A stretch of DNA of 64,000 nt. Source: Cordilura impudica. Its lineage: Eukaryota; Arthropoda; Insecta; Diptera; Scathophagidae. The stretch spans positions 91,167,992 to 91,231,991 of the forward strand of contig OY821520.1 of NCBI GenBank assembly GCA_963682025.1, in the 5' to 3' direction. This document shows positions 11,895 to 23,689 of the stretch, in pieces. The position numbers and the translations under genes are program-made. The stretch's first letter is position 1, and each line of letters starts with the position of its first letter. A model generated the notes under the pieces. It was not told where the DNA came from. It made no database searches and was given only the letters and a program-made list of their open reading frames with translations.

Positions 11895-14150
11895 AATGAG
11901 AGCACTCTTTGCACTTTATTAAGCATATCTTACATTAAAAAATCCATTAACATTCAAAACATGTTTATTGAATTGCCTGTAGATGCGGATATGCCAAAAC
12001 CCTTCTACTTAATTATTCTACCTACTCAATGATGATAATAATTGATAACACGCATTCTTATGGCTAAAAACATATTTTTTTTTATTAAAAACTCTCAAGT
12101 TATTATCCAAATTTGTTACAAAAGAATTGTTCAAACCTAGCCAATATATTATAATATTGAATTTACATTAAGATATAGTTTCCGATTTGTGAGTTAATTT
12201 AATTGTGCCACTATGAAACAAATCATTTATTACACCAAAAAACAATACATTCATTATTAAATCCTAGTAAATAATGAACAATTTATGAATATTAACACAC
12301 AATCAAATGCGAACATGAAGTAGAAATAAAAAACAGAACGTACTTTTAATTAGAATACAATGGTCAACCACAATACAATAATTAACTATTTTATAAAAGA
12401 ACAAATTTAAAACGTGAGAGATTGAATGAATAGACTGACCAATAAACTGTTCATCTATAGCAACAGTATTTACAAATACGAGTACACACACGTAGTCACG
12501 TTCTGCATAACATAATGTTAGTGAATTAGTATATGTATGCATGTATATATGTGTATGTGTATTTTTAAATACTAATTTCAAATAGTATGAAGAATTTCGA
12601 AATTTTGATGTATATCGCAGATATAATATTTTACAAAACCAAAAAATGACAAGAAACAAAATTTTCGGATGGAAAATATTCAAATTATATAAGTATAAAG
12701 TTAAATAACAAATAAAATTCGAGAAATTAAAAAATATTTAATAAACTTTTAAGCGAAAAATTAAAAAGTCATACTTAGTAAATGATAATTTCATAATTTA
12801 AATAATTTAATTTTAATAACTTAAAAACTTATGCTGTTGCTTAAATAAGCAAAGCTTGTATTGGAAAAAATTTCTTATATATATTGAAAATAAAAATATA
12901 AAGTTGTTAAACTGTCAAGAGGTTCTTAAAATACCTATTCCTAACAAGATACATATAATAACCTCCTAAACACAAAAAAAAAAAAATACTTGACAGTATA
13001 TATAAGAAAGACAACTTCAGTTCTATAGGAAGCCCACGTTAAAAAAGTGATATTCCAACTTTTCAATACACCCGGATTCTAAAAATAGCATATCGTCTCA
13101 TGATCACCGAAATATCTTAACCGACTTAAAAGCCGTTTTTGGATAAAATCGATAATCTGTCATCCATTGAATCATCTATCAAAAAATTAAGTGTACATGG
13201 TTTTTTGTTAAAATTTTTCATGGCAACGAAGTGTCGCTTAGGTAAAATGCTCTTTAAAAATTGAATTAAAAATAAATGACACAAATCAAAATACTAAAAG
13301 TTATTACAGTAGCATTACAACAATATTACAAATAAATATCAAATTCGTTTTTTATAATCGTGCGAGGAATATTCCAAAGTTAAGTGTGTGTTTTTTTTCT
13401 GTGAATGGTTTTGGTACTGTTTTGGTTGGAAGAAATGCACACGATATTTAAGCAATATTGAGCCATCTGTGCATATTCCTCAAGCAAACTCATTTTTTTT
13501 TTTTTGGTATGTTCTCTATTTTGCAACCTGAAGTTTGAGTTAATTCATTACATAGTTTGTCTTCCACCATTGTAGATTGTAGGATATGTGCAATATGTAT
13601 CGTTGTCTGAGCTGTTTTATATTGGTGGGAATTAACTTAGCGATTTTTTCCTTGAAATACAGCTCTTCTTCGATAGACATTTGAACGGACTCTTTTCAAA
13701 ATTGAAACCTGATAGGACCTGATAAGATGTTGTTGCAAAAACAATGTATAATACGATGGAATTAATAAAATATAAATATTATAAGCCCATTGAAAAGAAA
13801 AGACCAAACACATTGTGTAACATGCATAAAAAATCACAGCACATAAATAAAGAAAAACAACATCACACAAAGACCAAAAAAAAACTGTCGCGAAAACCAG
13901 GAAACCGCTTTGATCTGTGGGAGTTAACACAAAGACGGACACTTGATTGCAGCTGATATTAAAAGTTTAGAATCTTAAGAAGTTGAGTAATATTAAGAAA
14001 AAATTCCCATTGGAGGAATCAGGAGGCAACATAACGAAAACTTTATCTGAAATTGAAATATATGGACGAGAAAACACTAACAATGGCACTGGGCAAATAT
14101 TAATTGTATAAAACATACACAACAAACAAAAACATTTAATTTATTTTAAA
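11895..14150. other. AT-rich stretch, no gene recognised
   Basis: Several open frames of 64-126 codons occur here on both strands (for example 12303-12683 and 13637-13942), but none shows domain motifs, and they read as AT-rich chance frames. A T run of 14 occurs near 13492-13505. Nothing else is supported. Confidence 0.45.
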
Positions 14151-14737
14151 CTAGCTGTTCTTACCCGGTCTTGCACGGGATCCAAAGGCCTTTGACTTGA
14201 AAACTGGTTCACTATGCTTACCAGGCGCTGAGTACTTAGTGCCCAATGAACAAATTCCTCAATAAATAGCTTTCTCCCCAAAAATTTGATGAAAAAAATT
14301 CCCCAATGTTTACGTATTTTGGGGAGTAAACTCATTTTTTAATTTAATTTAGAATTTTTTGTTTTTTTAATTAAGAAATTTTTTAAAAGACGCTACAACA
14401 AAAATACTTCAAAAATAAGCTGCGAAACAGCTTGAAGTTTTTTTTTTTTTTTGAAGTTTATTTATTTTGCAAACATCAAATGTAATGGAATCGTTTACAA
14501 ATTGAAAAATCAGAAGGTTTGAGAATTGAATTACTTCATTCAATATATGATCATCATTTAGCAGAGATGTCAAATTTATAAAAGTTTCAAAAATGGAAAA
14601 TGAATGCGACGTTTAAAATTGTGCCGCAAGGTTGCTTTAAGCAACTTCTTATAGTATATGGTTGGGCTATTTTGATCAACATGTAATTACTGCACATACG
14701 TAGGTAAAATTTATCATAAGACTTTTCATTGAGCTGA

Positions 14738-15030
14738 GTTCCGCGAGCGAGCGCGTTGCGTCCGCGTCCGCGACCTGCTTCCGCGCGTTTGGCAGCCACA
14801 CCATTGCTGCCACGCAGTTGTTGTCAACTTATTGTAATTACCAAATTATATTTTTCAGATTATTCTGATATTTTAGATAAGCTCTGTTCCGCGAGCACGT
14901 TGCGTCCGCGAACCGCTTCCGCGCAGTTGTCGTCAACTTATTTTAATCGCCAAAATATATTTTTCAGATCATTCCTATATTTTAGCTAAACTGTGTTCCG
15001 CGAGTGCATCGCGTCGCGTCCGCGCACCGA
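14738..15030. repeat. GC-rich tandem repeats inside Helitron 1
   Basis: About 2.5 copies of a unit of roughly 110-145 bp, each starting GTTCCGCGAG (near 14738, 14886 and 14995), followed by CpG-rich GCGTCCGCG text and then the AT-rich phrase CAACTTATT...ATATTTTTCAGAT. The block is very rich in CpG in an AT-rich window. Helitron 2 holds the reverse complement of one such unit near 45800-45960. Confidence 0.7.
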
Positions 15031-15720
15031 AATGATGCTATTGAAATGAATATGGATATAAAATAATTTTTTTGTAGGACAGATATTGAGAGCAGTATGC
15101 GGAATTTGTTAATTTCTTTCGGAGACATTTTTTTTTTTTTAATTTTAGGAAATAAGTTCTTTTATTTTTTAATTTATTCATTGGGGACTAAGAACGCGGC
15201 GCATGCTTACCATTACAACTTACTATGTTCATGCATGGAGTATTTTGAGTGTATAATGTCTGGTTTTTCCTTCTGGTACATATACGGGAATAGTATACTC
15301 CGGAGCAGGCGACATAAAGTTGTCTATGAAAAAAGCAGTCGTTTAAGGAGTTTCAGATTCCCTGGATTCAGCTTGTCTTAGCCACTGGATTTCTAGACGC
15401 ACTTGAGTAGATTCAGGCATTTCCGCTTCTCTTAACAAAGCCTGCTGAGCTGCGTTAAGCGAGAGCGTCGAAACGGTGCTATTGGAAAAAATACAGATTT
15501 TGAATTCGTTTATTGTAGGACAGATATTGTGATCAGTATGCAAATTTTCACTAAAATAAATATATAACAAAATTCATTTAATAAGAATGTGTAAAAATTT
15601 AAGACCGAATTTGGGGAATTTGAATTCGTTTTAAAAAAATGGGGAATTTGTTCATTTCTTTTGGGGATCTTTTTTTAAATTTGGGGAATTTGTTCATCGT
15701 GAAGTTATTCCCGCGTCTAC

Positions 15721-16215
15721 CAAATTTCAGAGAAATCCGTTGAAAATACAAATACAATATACCAAAAAACAGAAAAAGAATTGTATACCAAAAGTGGTCG
15801 CAAAAGTAGGCGCGGCTGGTAAGAATTATATGGCGACCTTGCCTGGAGTACAGAGATTGTGGTACCAAATTTCAGACAAATTCGTTGAAACATAAAAATT
15901 TTTATAGCGAACAAATATACCAAAAAAGAGAAAATGGATTGTACACAAAAAGTGGGCGTAAAAATAGGCGTGGCCAGTAAGAAGCATATGGCGACCTTGC
16001 CTGGAGTACGGAGATTGCGCGTACCAAACTTCAAACAAATCCGTTGAAAAATAAAAATTTTTATAGCAAACAAATATACCAAAAACAGGAAATGAATTTT
16101 GTATTAAAAGTGGGCGTAAAAGTAAGAGTAGCCGGTAAGAATTATACGGCGACCTTTCGTGGAGTATAGGTATCGTGTGCACCAAATTTCAGAGAAATCC
16201 ATTGAAAAATAAAAA
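15721..16215. repeat. Tandem repeat of about 145-159 bp inside Helitron 1
   Basis: The phrase CAAATTTCAGAGAAATCCGT recurs with small changes at 15721, 15866, 16025 and 16183, giving spacings of 145, 159 and 158 bp. Each unit contains AAAGTGGGCGTAAAA-like text and GGCGACCTTGCCTGGAGTA. A related unit in reverse complement lies at 44560-44880 in Helitron 2. The overlapping open frames here are products of the repeat. Confidence 0.8.
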
Positions 16216-16260
16216 TTTTTATAGCGGTCAAACAAACAAACAGAAAATGAATTTTATATA

Positions 16261-16509
16261 TCTGTGGTCACAAGCATTAACCACCTAAGTCGAAAATCAT
16301 GCTTTTGAGAAAAATAACTTTTTATATAAATGTAATGGGGCTTCATTACGAATTAGGTCAGAATATTTTCAGTAATAACTTTTTAATAAACAGTGTCAGA
16401 GAAATGGGGATTTCACGTAAATATAAAGCGTTTTTAGCAGAATATGATAGCATACATAACTCAAATCGTTCTTAAGTCGACCTAGGCGGCTATCGCTTGT
16501 GACCACAGA
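16261..16509. mobile_element. 249-bp MITE nested in Helitron 1
   Basis: Terminal inverted repeats TCTGTGGTCACAAGC and GCTTGTGACCACAGA, extending imperfectly to about 35 bp (CCACCTAAGTCGA on the left, TCGACCTAGGCGG on the right). It is flanked by TATA on both sides (16257-16260 and 16510-16513), so the target duplication is TA or TATA. Taking it out restores a Helitron 5' end (TCTGTATAT...). It is non-coding. A TA duplication would fit Tc1/mariner, but this is not proven. Confidence 0.75.
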
Positions 16510-16517
16510 TATACAGA

Positions 16518-17035
16518 TCTATCTGTAGGCCACCTTCCAATTCTTCATGACGATCATTTATATACAACGAAAACAGGAATGGTGATAGCAGACAGCCTTG
16601 TTTGACACCTGATTCAGTTTCAAATTTCTCTCCATTCCATTCCATACTGTAGAGTTTGTGTTCTTATACACATTTTCAATAAAACTTGTTTGTATAAAGT
16701 AGGCCAGTTGCAGTTTATATTTAGAACTTTATCAAGGTAAACTTTTCTTTATTGCTGACTTTTGTAAGTTAAGAGTGATGACTATAACTCACAGGGCATA
16801 CCTTCTAGGAATACATGTCCCATAAAATGATTGTATCGATGAACAATTTCTGGAATTGACACCTCAGTAAAGTTTTAATTTTGTTGATTCCATTGGCGAT
16901 ACGAAGACATTGGTTCAGTACCATAATCCGTGGGCAACAGCTGCACTGTGTTGTTGACAAACCATTTTAGAGCTATTATGTTATGGAGTGATTCTACTCT
17001 AAGACCTTACGAACCACGCTCTTTTGCTTTCAACT
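16518..17035. other. No gene recognised
   Basis: Short stretches read like a decayed LINE RT on the minus strand (near 16560-16640, reverse of QGCLLSPFLF-like text), but this is too broken to annotate as a gene. The frame at 16930-17133 runs into the next MITE copy and is not supported. Confidence 0.35.
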
Positions 17036-17313
17036 TTGCTTGTGAATCTAAAGCGTTTTTAGTAGAACATGATAGCAAAGATAGCCCAAATCGTCGAATA
17101 CCATGCTTTCGAGAAAAATTACTTTTTATATAAATGTAATTGGGCTTCATTACGACTTAGGTCAGAATGCTTTCATTAATAACTTTTTATTAAACAGCGT
17201 TAGAGAAATGGGGATTTCACATATATACAAAGCGTTTTTAGTAGAATATGATAGCACACATAACTCAAATCGTTCTTAAGTCGACTTAGGCGGTTATCGC
17301 TAGTGACCACAGA
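17036..17313. mobile_element. Second copy of the TCTGTGGTCAC MITE, left end rearranged
   Basis: From about 17120 to 17313 it matches the MITE at 16261-16509 in the same orientation (ATTACTTTTTATATAAATGT, GGGGATTTCACA, TCGTTCTTAAGTCGAC) and ends TAGTGACCACAGA. The left end is replaced by a partial extra copy of the internal text (AAAGCGTTTTTAGTAGAACA near 17050), so this copy is rearranged. Confidence 0.65.
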
Positions 17314-18211
17314 CATATAGAATAACAATAGACCTTTCACTTCAATATTAGTTTTGCGTTATTTCAATACAGAATAGTTTTATATCGTTTTAAAATTGCA
17401 GTTTTTTTTCAACCAGCTCATACTGCAAGAACCAACTAATAACATGATCTCTATTTTAAAGCAATTCTTAAAGAGTACGGTTGGAATGATACATAACCAA
17501 CTATTCCTTTTAAAAGCTTGTCCTTGTAGGAGATAGTGATGACGCATTTTGTGACAAATTTTTGACATTATTTTTCTTTTTTTTTATCCTACGGCATCGG
17601 CCATAGTACGCCGACTGCGTTTCATAGTGAATATTCACCGTTTAAATTTTATTAATAAGAGAAAATTCTTTAATTTTATTTTTAATATATTAGCTTGCAG
17701 TGAATTTTATATAGATTTCGGTGTGCACGAATATTAAGAAAGTTACATCTACCGAAGGTAAAAAGAATGTTTACAGATACTGTTAACGGTTTCCTCGTTA
17801 GAATCTGTGTACTTAATCCCTACAAAGATATATGACAAAAGCTTTAACACCTAAATTCCAACTCGTAATTACCCCAAAAACAGGGTTAGGCTTTGCAAAG
17901 TGAGAACTGAATTCAACAAGCAAAATTACATAATTTGTGCCTAAACAATGAATTTCATTTCACTTCACGAGGTATTTAGGCAACATATAGATTTCCCATT
18001 CTAATAAGAGAAAAATATTTAAAATTTTCAGATTATAATTATTTCTTTCTATAGAAGACACGATCATTACTTTTAAAAACAAGAATTTTTAGTTGAAACT
18101 GACCAACAAGAAAAGCAATTGACTTAAAATCTAAGTGGTATTAAAATTAAAAATTTCATTATCGGCAACAATTTTAAAGTAGTTTTAATATTGAGTTGAA
18201 GACGCAGGTGC
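17314..18211. other. No gene recognised
   Basis: AT-rich sequence without supported genes or repeats. Confidence 0.45.
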
Positions 18212-18258
18212 GGGGTATCAAAGACCCGGCACAGCCGAATTTAACATTTTTACTTGTT
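18212..18258 (-). repeat. Family B dispersed repeat, 5' end, inverted
   Basis: Reverse complement of the start of family B: GGGTATCAAAGACCCGGCAC, CAGCCGAATTTAACA and then TTTTTACTTGTTT. Only this terminal part is recognisable. Confidence 0.6.
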
Positions 18259-18641
18259 TAATAATATTTCTGACTTATGTTACATTTGTACCAAAACATT
18301 TGAATTAATTTTTAAAAGTATTTATTTATGTAACAAAAAATTTTTTAAAAATAAAAAATGAAAATATATTTTTTTAGAACAGTTTATCCTAACCTCCACA
18401 ACTTTGATCAGTGGCTTGCCAGCATGACAGAGATATATTAGTAAGTGACTTAAATAAACGATATGTTGTACTTGCGTCACAAATATTGGCCAAAACAAAA
18501 AAAAAATGCAATAATTACACTAAAAGAGAACATAATTAATAACGAAACTCTCTTGTAAAGTTTTAGTTTTGTCGGTTAAGATTTTATGCCGGTCATGGCT
18601 CGATACACTTGACTGCTTTGGACGCTGTATTTTTGCTGAAA
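18259..18641. other. No gene recognised
   Basis: AT-rich sequence, nothing supported. Confidence 0.4.
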
Positions 18642-18655
18642 TATAACTAAATTTT

Positions 18656-19282
18656 AGTTTTTATGTATTGTCGATCTTGTGTTGTAATAATAATTAGTTA
18701 TTTATAGTTCGGTTCGAGATCATGTATACATTTTCTAATACTAGAAAAGATAATACTTTATGCAATGTAAGAGAACTATAAATAACTAATTATTATTACA
18801 ACACAAGATCGACAATACATAAAAACTAACATACAAAACATACGGTCCAATGCAATTGTGATAAATCTGTTAAGATTTCACATGTCATTACAGTTCCCAT
18901 CTATGGGACGTTTGGCAAAACAAAAAGAGCTTTTTTCACATTACGAGATTTGTAATTGATCAAAGCGATGTTAATGTAGAGAAAGCTATAAATTGGAAAA
19001 AACTCTGCTTGTTCGTTCTAACTCTGGTATGAAAAGAAAGAAAAAACATTTCTCATGTTCTTTTCTTTCTAATGTTGAGTTAAATAGTTGATTAAGCATG
19101 AGTTGAAGTAATAGGCAGAAGGATGCTGAAGATGAACAAGTCGCTTTGTTCGAAAGTAGCTACTCGATCTAGCGCTGTCTTCAATTTTTTCCAAATTTCT
19201 CTTACATTGCATAAAGTATTATCTTTTCTAGTATTAGAAAATGTATACATGATCTCGAACCGAACTATAAATAACTAATTAT
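18656..19282. mobile_element. Nested inverted-repeat element with 14-bp flanking duplication
   Basis: A 627-bp segment bounded by the direct repeat TATAACTAAATTTT (18642-18655 and 19283-19296). Inside, a segment G (18657-18708, containing TGTCGATCTTGTGTTGTAAT) is followed by F (TCGGTTCGAGATCATGTATA through TGCAATGTAAGAGA), then by an inverted copy of G (18774-18825), a 363-bp unique middle, and an inverted copy of F plus the inner end of G (19189-19282). The order is therefore G-F-G'-middle-F'. No coding potential is seen. The flanking duplication suggests an insertion, and the class is unknown. Confidence 0.6.
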
Positions 19283-19296
19283 TATAACTAAATTTT

Positions 19297-20170
19297 TTAC
19301 CATTATAAGCAAGCAAACACTTACAAACACACCAACAAAAATTATCTTTAGAATATTTTTATGACTGTAGTTTTAGATAAAATTATGATATTGGATAGAA
19401 ATATTCAAGGATTTTTTTTTTTCGAGTTCCATTATTTTTAAAACATGCAGTTATTGTGTCAAATGTGTAAAATTTTTCACCATATTGTTTATATGCATGT
19501 AGTGGTAATTGTCGTACACTTGCCGATATGGTTGACTGGATGTTTTCACTTCATTTGCACATGAATGGAATGGATACTTTGTTTATTCTTTTATACAAAT
19601 TATTGGATTTCCTAAAAAGTAATTTCGTATTCGAGCGACAGTAAATTAGGGTAACAGTAACGCTGGCCAAAATAAGTCCGATTGTCAACCTTAATTTTAG
19701 TGTACTGAATAATGCTTAAATCACGCCGAACAGTTTTAAAAAAATTTACATATCACGGTATTAAATCAGAATTTGAATGAGTTCTTCAAATTTCTTCATA
19801 ATAATGGAATAAATTTAAAATAAAAAATTTTTTTCATAAATCCATTTTTCATAATTCTTAAATGAATTCGATATAATATTACTGAAAAGTAAGGGACTAA
19901 ACTACTATTTCCACTAACTAATATTTCGATATTAAGGGTATTTTGTTTTCAGCATATAACACTTTCAAAAGGTAGCTAAAACATTGAGACATAGCTGGCG
20001 CTAATGCAAAGGGGTCAAAATCATATGTTATCGGGGTATCAACAAAATTGAACATTTCTGGAAGTAATTGCCACGCAGCTATACTAAACTTTTAAGCTAT
20101 AAAAATTAAAATAATAATTTTATCCCCAGATGTGTTTTGATATGTATTTCAATTACAGAAGGAAGTTTTC
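19297..20170. other. No gene recognised
   Basis: AT-rich sequence without supported features. Confidence 0.45.
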
Positions 20171-20869
20171 ATACCCTATACCACCATGTGGTTTGGGTAT
20201 AATGACTTTGTGCTGCTGTTTGTAACTACCAAAAATATTTGACCTAGACCCATCTTTTATTATACCGATCAACTCAGAATCACTTTCTGAGTCCATTTAG
20301 CGACGTCCGTCCGTCCGTCCGTCTGTGTGTCCATGTAAACCTTTTAATCAAACGACAGGTCGCAAATATGAATATATTTTGATGAAATTTGGTATATAAG
20401 CTTTTATCAGTCACATGATGTACGCTGTTGAAACTGGTGAAATCCGGTCCATGTTCAGACCAAGTCCCCATACAAATGACCTCAATGAAATCGACATAAA
20501 TTGCCATAAGATCCAACTTATCATATAGATCTCAGTCAAATTGGGTTTGTATGTGTTTATTATATCCATTAATCAGTAGTCTAAAAATAATTCCTATAGG
20601 ATAATTCTTAGTTAAAGGCCCCATATAGGGCTGCTTCCAAAAAACAAAACAACAAAAATATTGCACAGATTTTTCTCAAATTTGGTTTGTATTTACTTTT
20701 TCAAAATATAAGTGACTTTACAAATATGGTCAGGATAACAATGCCACTCAAATTTGGTTTATGCTTATTTTCTATATCAAATTATTTGGACAGAAGGGAT
20801 AGGGTTTCTATACCATGGTACAAGGTATCATAAAGTCGGTCTAGACCGACTATAATTTCTTACTTGTTT
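20171..20869 (-). repeat. Family A dispersed repeat, inverted, nearly full length
   Basis: Starts (as its 3' end) with ATACCCTATACCACCATGTG and closes with the perfect 18-bp palindrome AGTCGGTCTAGACCGACT at 20834-20851 and TTTCTTACTTG. The GACGTCCGTCCGTCCGTCCG tract and the shared core are present. The small frame reading MDLMAIYVDF recurs in the copies at 22881 and 48814 and is repeat-borne, not a gene. Confidence 0.8.
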
Positions 20870-21004
20870 AATATTAATTAAATTAAACTAAATATGTTAT
20901 TTTAAACGCAGATTTGATTTTCAATTTAATAAATTTAATTTGTTTCACATAAAACTATCCATGTCTGAACTTATTAAATAATAATTCATTGTAATGCAAG
21001 CGTG

Positions 21005-21415
21005 CGTCATTATATTTGTTAGGCTTACCAACTCTGGAGCAAGCTACATATAACTGAAAATGACTGAAACCAGAATTCTCAAAAACCAAGCCGCAAACTT
21101 GCATTGAGATTTGTTGTTTGGCATTGCATGTGTCGAACTAATTGGGTATTGTAATTCGTTTGGAATCATCGTAGTTCTTGGCAATATAATATGCTCTCCT
21201 TTGAATTTGCCATTGATAATTGTCCATTCAATAATGCTACGCAATATTTATTTGATAAGGAACAGCATTCCCCTATGTAATTGTGGTACATTTAGGTTTC
21301 GAGGTAGTATAACTGGTAATCCAACTTGCAAGAAGAAATTATGTAGTGGAAGACCTGGCAAATCATGTGACTTTAAAAAGTTCCTTCGTTGGTGATCCTG
21401 ACGTGTTCAAATGTA
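21005..21415 (-). pseudogene. Helitron helicase C-terminal relic
   Basis: On the minus strand, from about 21390 downward, the reading gives LPGLPLHNFFLQVGLPVILP, then RNLNVPQLHRG, INGKFKGEHIILPRTTMIP, NNKSQ and, after a one-base frame change, GFSHFQLYVACSRVGK ending at about 21012. These are the closing motifs of the Pif1-like helicase of Helitrons (LPGLPPH, LLRNLN, PR...IP, NKSQGQS, SHGQLYVACSRVG). A stop, a frameshift and the altered NKSQ context show that it is dead. The Rep domain and the rest of the helicase are missing. It lies between two family A copies. No Helitron terminus was found for it. Confidence 0.8.
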
Positions 21416-22443
21416 GAGTTCTAACCAAATTTCGCATACGAAATGGTCAGAGTCACTGAATGATGTTGATCAACCCCAGCACATAAATCAGTGTTGATAT
21501 TAAGCTTTATTGCACTTTTTCGTTTTCCCTTCAAGTTCTTGAAAGGTGATTGGCCAGTAACTAAACACAATGAATATGCGGTATTACTGGAATAGTTCTT
21601 TATTTTGGTAGGGTTTATTAAATTTAAATGAGTTCATGGCCAAAATAAAGTCAATAAATTTTCTATTTGAGAATTTATACATATAAGGACTGAACCAGTC
21701 ATGGGCACTCTTAGCGCCATTATTAAAACTTGCCTTTAAAGTAAAAGCTATTTAAATGCAACTTTAGCTAAAGTGAGCAATAAAGTTACTTTTAACTTAT
21801 CTTCGTTATTACAACTTTCTAGTAAAATAAATATTTTTTGCAATTGTGGCAACACCAAAGGAAACACCGATTACTTTTGACCAAATGGATTGCTTTATAA
21901 AAAAACGTAGTGACAACGTTCCTTTATTTGATCGCAAACAAACAACAAAAATAGAACAAAAAAACATTTATTATAAGTTTCATCTTTGTTGTAAATGCGT
22001 AATAAAATTTTTTTTAAAATATACAAACATATATTATATATTTACATATACCTGTAAATAAATTTATTTCCAAAAATAAATTTATGTGTATTTCTTCTTC
22101 ATAGATCAGAAAATTTGTCAACATTATGTACAAAAATCTCACATTAAAAGCTAAAGGCAACAATATCTTTTGCTTATCGGTCACTGTTAGCTTTAAGTAT
22201 AGTTGTAATAACGAAAAACTAATAATCTAAAGAGCAAATCTCTTCAGAAACTCACACTGATGGATTAACATTTCAAAGATTATCTTTAACAATAATACAC
22301 CTACCAATTTTTGTGGAGGTATCGCTTCGAAGGTATTAAAATAACTGCAATAAGACAATGTTTTCATATTTGTTTTAAATTTTTTTAAAGCATGCCAAAG
22401 GCCATAATCATCCAATCATTAATTCAGGGAGGTAAATCTAAAC
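21416..22443. other. No gene recognised
   Basis: AT-rich sequence. The frame at 21846-22061 has no recognisable domain, and no RNA gene is supported. Confidence 0.4.
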
Positions 22444-23220
22444 AATTAAGAAAATTATAGACCGACTATATGATACCATATACCATGCGTTTAGAGACCC
22501 TATCTCATAGGCCCAACTAACTGGACATAGAAAATAAGCATAAACCAAATTTGAGTGGGATTTTTATTAATTTTTTTGGCTGCAGATATGAAAAAGTTCA
22601 TATCGGATGCTATATCTATATGGGGACTAGGCCCAAAAATGGACCGATCCTGACTATGTTTGGTAAAGTCTCTTGTATTTTGCAAAAATATATACAAACA
22701 AAATTTGAGAAGAATCAGTGCAATATTTTTGTTTTTTGATAGACTTAAGTGAAGATCGGGAAGCAGCTCTATATGGGGCCTATGATTAAGAGTTGTCCCA
22801 TAGGAATCATTTTTGGACTACTCATTAATGGATGTAATAAACGCATACAAACCCAATTTGAGTAAGATCTATATGACAATTTGGATCTTATGGCAATTTA
22901 TGTCGATTTCATAGGGGTCATTTGTATGGAGCTAGGCCTGACCATGGACCGATTCTCACCAATTTCAACAGCGATTATCCTATGGCCGATAAAAGCTTAT
23001 GTACCAAATTTTATCAAAATATATTCATATTTGCAGTTTGATTGCAAGGTTTACATGTACACACAGACGGACGGAAGGACGGACGGACATCGTTAAATCG
23101 AATCAGTTAGTGATTCTGATTCGATCGGTATAATAAAAGATGGGTCTAGGTCAAATATTTTTGGTAGTTACAAACAGCAGCACAAAGTCATTATACACAA
23201 ACCACATAGTGGTATAGGAA
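22444..23220 (+). repeat. Family A dispersed repeat, full length
   Basis: Begins ATTAAGAAAATTATAGACCG and ends CACATAGTGGTATAGG. The core is nearly the same as in the copy at 48463-49190 (GGGATTTTTATTAATTTTTT, then GGCTGCAGATATG), so these two may derive from a recent source copy. Confidence 0.8.
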
Positions 23221-23689
23221 ATATAAAACATATATTATTGCTGATAATCTTTTATTCGTTTGTCTCAAATTTAATGAGTAAGTTATTTCAGCTTCCTGAT
23301 CATAAAGAAAAATTCAAGGACAAGTTTAAAATTTAGTACAAAAAAGAAAACTTATAATTTTTAATTTAGATAAACAAAATTTACCAAACTTTACGCTTAT
23401 TCATTTAAAGCAAGTACAAAATTTACTACGCTATCCTACATCTCCACCGAACCTTCTGGTAGCATCTCGTACCTAAAACGTTAACATGAATATTTGGTAT
23501 TCTGTAACTCTCGTGTCCGGAAACGTTGATCACATTGATTACGAACTCTCATTTCGAAAGTAGTGTAAAATTAGCAGATTTAAATTTTTTTAATATAAAT
23601 TTGATTCAAACGTTATTTTATTTTAATAAGATAATATTTTAAAATTAGGAAATATTGCTTTTTAAACTCTTTCTTTTAACTCATACTCT
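23221..23689. other. No gene recognised
   Basis: AT-rich sequence, nothing supported. Confidence 0.4.

Larger units (their letters stand above)
14151..16517 (-). mobile_element. Non-autonomous Helitron 1
   Basis: On the minus strand the 5' end reads A|TCTGTATAT, leading into AAAATTCATTTTCTG and a GTTT repeat; the 3' end carries a hairpin (CCCG, 8-nt loop, CGGG), then nine bases and CTAG|T at 14154-14151. TC at the 5' end, a short 3' hairpin plus CTRR, and insertion between A and T are the defining marks of Helitrons. Inside are two tandem-repeat blocks and a remnant reading SLNAAQQALLREAEMPESTQ (near 15460), which resembles the repetitive N-terminal region of insect Helitron proteins. No Rep or helicase domain is left. 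A 249-bp MITE is inserted next to the 5' end. The same element type is seen on the plus strand at 44535-46333. Confidence 0.75.

Noticed and set aside
12303..12683. 126-codon minus-strand frame
   Set aside because: Hydrophobic and cysteine-poor AT-rich text with a TATGTATG-derived HTHIYMHTYT stretch; no domain, no start context, and no similarity to other frames in the window.
15599..16185. Overlapping 89-121 codon minus-strand frames
   Set aside because: They are translations of the 145-159 bp tandem repeat in Helitron 1 (the same phrases recur inside each frame).
20280..20516. Recurring frame MDLMAIYVDF in three places (20280-20516, 22881-23096, 48814-49047)
   Set aside because: All three lie at the same point inside family A repeats. 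The frame varies in length and is broken in the other copies, so it is a product of the repeat and not a conserved protein.
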